A stretch of DNA of 35,329 nucleotides, from positions 1-35,329 of the forward strand of contig NZ_JAUSUB010000044.1 in assembly GCF_030813235.1 (NCBI RefSeq), in the 5' to 3' direction. Each line of letters begins with the position of its first letter. Position 1 is the first letter of the stretch. The stretch is from Cytobacillus purgationiresistens (GTDB lineage Bacteria; Bacillota; Bacilli; Bacillales; Cytobacillaceae). The notes below the pieces were generated by a model that was given only the letters and a program-made list of their open reading frames with translations, ran no database searches and was not told where the DNA came from. Below, piece after piece: positions 34,635 to 35,329 of the stretch. Made by a program: the position numbers and the translations under genes.

Positions 34635-34683
34635 CCCTAACGGTCGTTAGGGTAATCATCTCACACTAAAATATATCTGTCAA
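34635..34683 (-). promoter_or_regulatory. Promoter and operator of the TetR-SMR operon
   Basis: On the minus strand TTGACA (34678-34683) and GATGAT (34655-34660) are spaced by 17 bases. Two bases further downstream, 34635-34652, lies the perfect dyad CCCTAACG-GT-CGTTAGGG, covering the expected start site, so a bound repressor would block initiation. The core TAACGGTCGTTA is of the kind found in TetR-family operators. Confidence 0.8.
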
Positions 34684-34961
34684 TCCATCTTTGTTATTAA
34701 GGGATAATGATGATTGGGTGTATTTACTTCCTTTATTCTTCTCTAAAATTTAGCCCAGTACACCATTAAGCACAGTGAGGGATTGAACTATTTTTAATGA
34801 GATTTTAGCCTTTCAACTAGGATGAAGGTTTAGTACTGTTCACACACTATCAAGAATCATTTTCATTTTTTCCTTATCCGCAGGAAAAAATCGTTTCGAG
34901 GATAGGAAATCTGATGGGTTATTGCTTTTTTAATTTTGTTGCACTGGAAAATTTTATTACA
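34684..34961. other. Intergenic region with no gene seen
   Basis: No coding frame with a ribosome site. The only structure is a weak hairpin, TTTTTTCC and GGAAAAAA, near 34867-34890. The region lies between the TetR promoter and the tandem-repeat array. Confidence 0.5.
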
Positions 34962-35329
34962 AACTAGTTAACCCTTTCTGGCTCTTCTTCTCCATCTGGG
35001 CACTAGTTTTGTCAACTTGTTAACCCTTTCTGGCTTTTCTTCTCTATCCGGGCACTAGTTTGGTCAACTTGTTAACCCTTTCTGGCTCTTCTTCTCCATC
35101 TGGGCACTTGTTTGGTCAACTAGTTAACCCTTTCTGGCTTTTCTTCTCTATTCGGGCACTAGTTTGGTCAACTAGTTAACCCTTTCTGGCTCTTCTTCTC
35201 CATCCGGGCACTAGTTTGGTCAACTAGTTAACCCTTCTGGCTTTTCTTCTTCATCCGGGCACTAGTTTGGTCAACTAGTTAACCCTTTCTGGCTTTTCTT
35301 CTCCATCCGGGCACTAGTTTGGTCAACTA
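34962..35329. repeat. 52-bp tandem repeat array, seven full units, open at the window end
   Basis: Units begin at 34962, 35014, 35066, 35118, 35170, 35222 and 35273, plus five bases of an eighth. All are 52 bp except the sixth (51). Each contains AACTAGTTAACCC, a TTCTGGCT-C/T-TTCTTCT block and GGGCACTAGTTTGGTC. Units 1, 3 and 5 have GGCTCTTCTTCTCCAT; units 2 and 4 have GGCTTTTCTTCTCTAT; units 6 and 7 are close to the second type. The junction GGTCAACTAGTTAACC is a near-perfect palindrome. The period is not a multiple of three and no frame runs through it. Confidence 0.95.

Noticed and set aside
34962..35329. CRISPR array
   Set aside because: The units are contiguous 52-bp repeats with small point differences; there are no unique spacers and no cas genes nearby.

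Overview
The window is a stretch of Gram-positive, low-GC, endospore-forming Bacillaceae chromosome. Two spore-protein genes (gamma-SASP and sspK), a Bacillus-type rRNA leader, strong GGAGG ribosome sites and frequent TTG/GTG starts all point there. Gene order follows the Bacillus subtilis block yfhD-yfhE-yfhF-recX-yfhH-sspK-yfhJ-yfhP-mutY-yfhS-fabL-sspE-ygaB-ygaC-ygaD-ygaE-gsaB-bcp-perR-ygzB-ygxA-rrn, read right to left, so most small genes can be named by both sequence and position. It is a Bacillus relative (Cytobacillus/Mesobacillus-like), not B. subtilis itself; the species cannot be fixed from this sequence.

Layout. 1-290: minus-strand rrn promoters P1 and P2, leader, and the first bases of 16S rRNA. 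292-5000: ygxA, ygzB, perR, bcp (peroxide defence), a two-helix potassium channel and gsaB. 5000-9940: a very large stand-alone glutamate synthase large subunit with its own promoter and a structured leader. 10.1-11.2 kb: ygaE, an aromatic-acid-exporter-like membrane protein. 11.2-16.9 kb: a five-gene peptide ABC importer in the order ATPase-ATPase-binding protein-permease-permease (the app order), with CodY-like boxes upstream. 16.9-17.8 kb: diverged tandem repeats and a truncated NERD-domain gene. 17.9-28.6 kb: the conserved yga/yfh block (ABC exporter, nucleotide phosphatase, SASPs, FabL, MutY, RecX, YfhF and small sporulation-type proteins). 28.6-32.2 kb: the heterodimeric ABC exporter YfiB/YfiC with one degenerate ATP site. 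32.4-33.2 kb: a YisP-like prenyl-diphosphate enzyme. 33.4-34.6 kb: a TetR-SMR-SMR efflux operon with a clear operator. 34.96 kb to the end: a 52-bp tandem-repeat array that runs off the window.

Compared with the B. subtilis order, the backbone is collinear and the differences are insertions: the channel (between bcp and gsaB), glutamate synthase (between gsaB and ygaE) and the peptide importer plus NERD remnant (between ygaE and ygaD). The most unusual material is non-coding: three separate intergenic tandem-repeat arrays (about 52, 41 and 52 bp units), the last with an alternating two-unit pattern. No complete new defence or mobile system is visible. The best candidates for new biology are the repeat family, the orphan glutamate synthase with its overlapping upstream ORF and leader dyad, and the self-contained TetR-SMR cassette.
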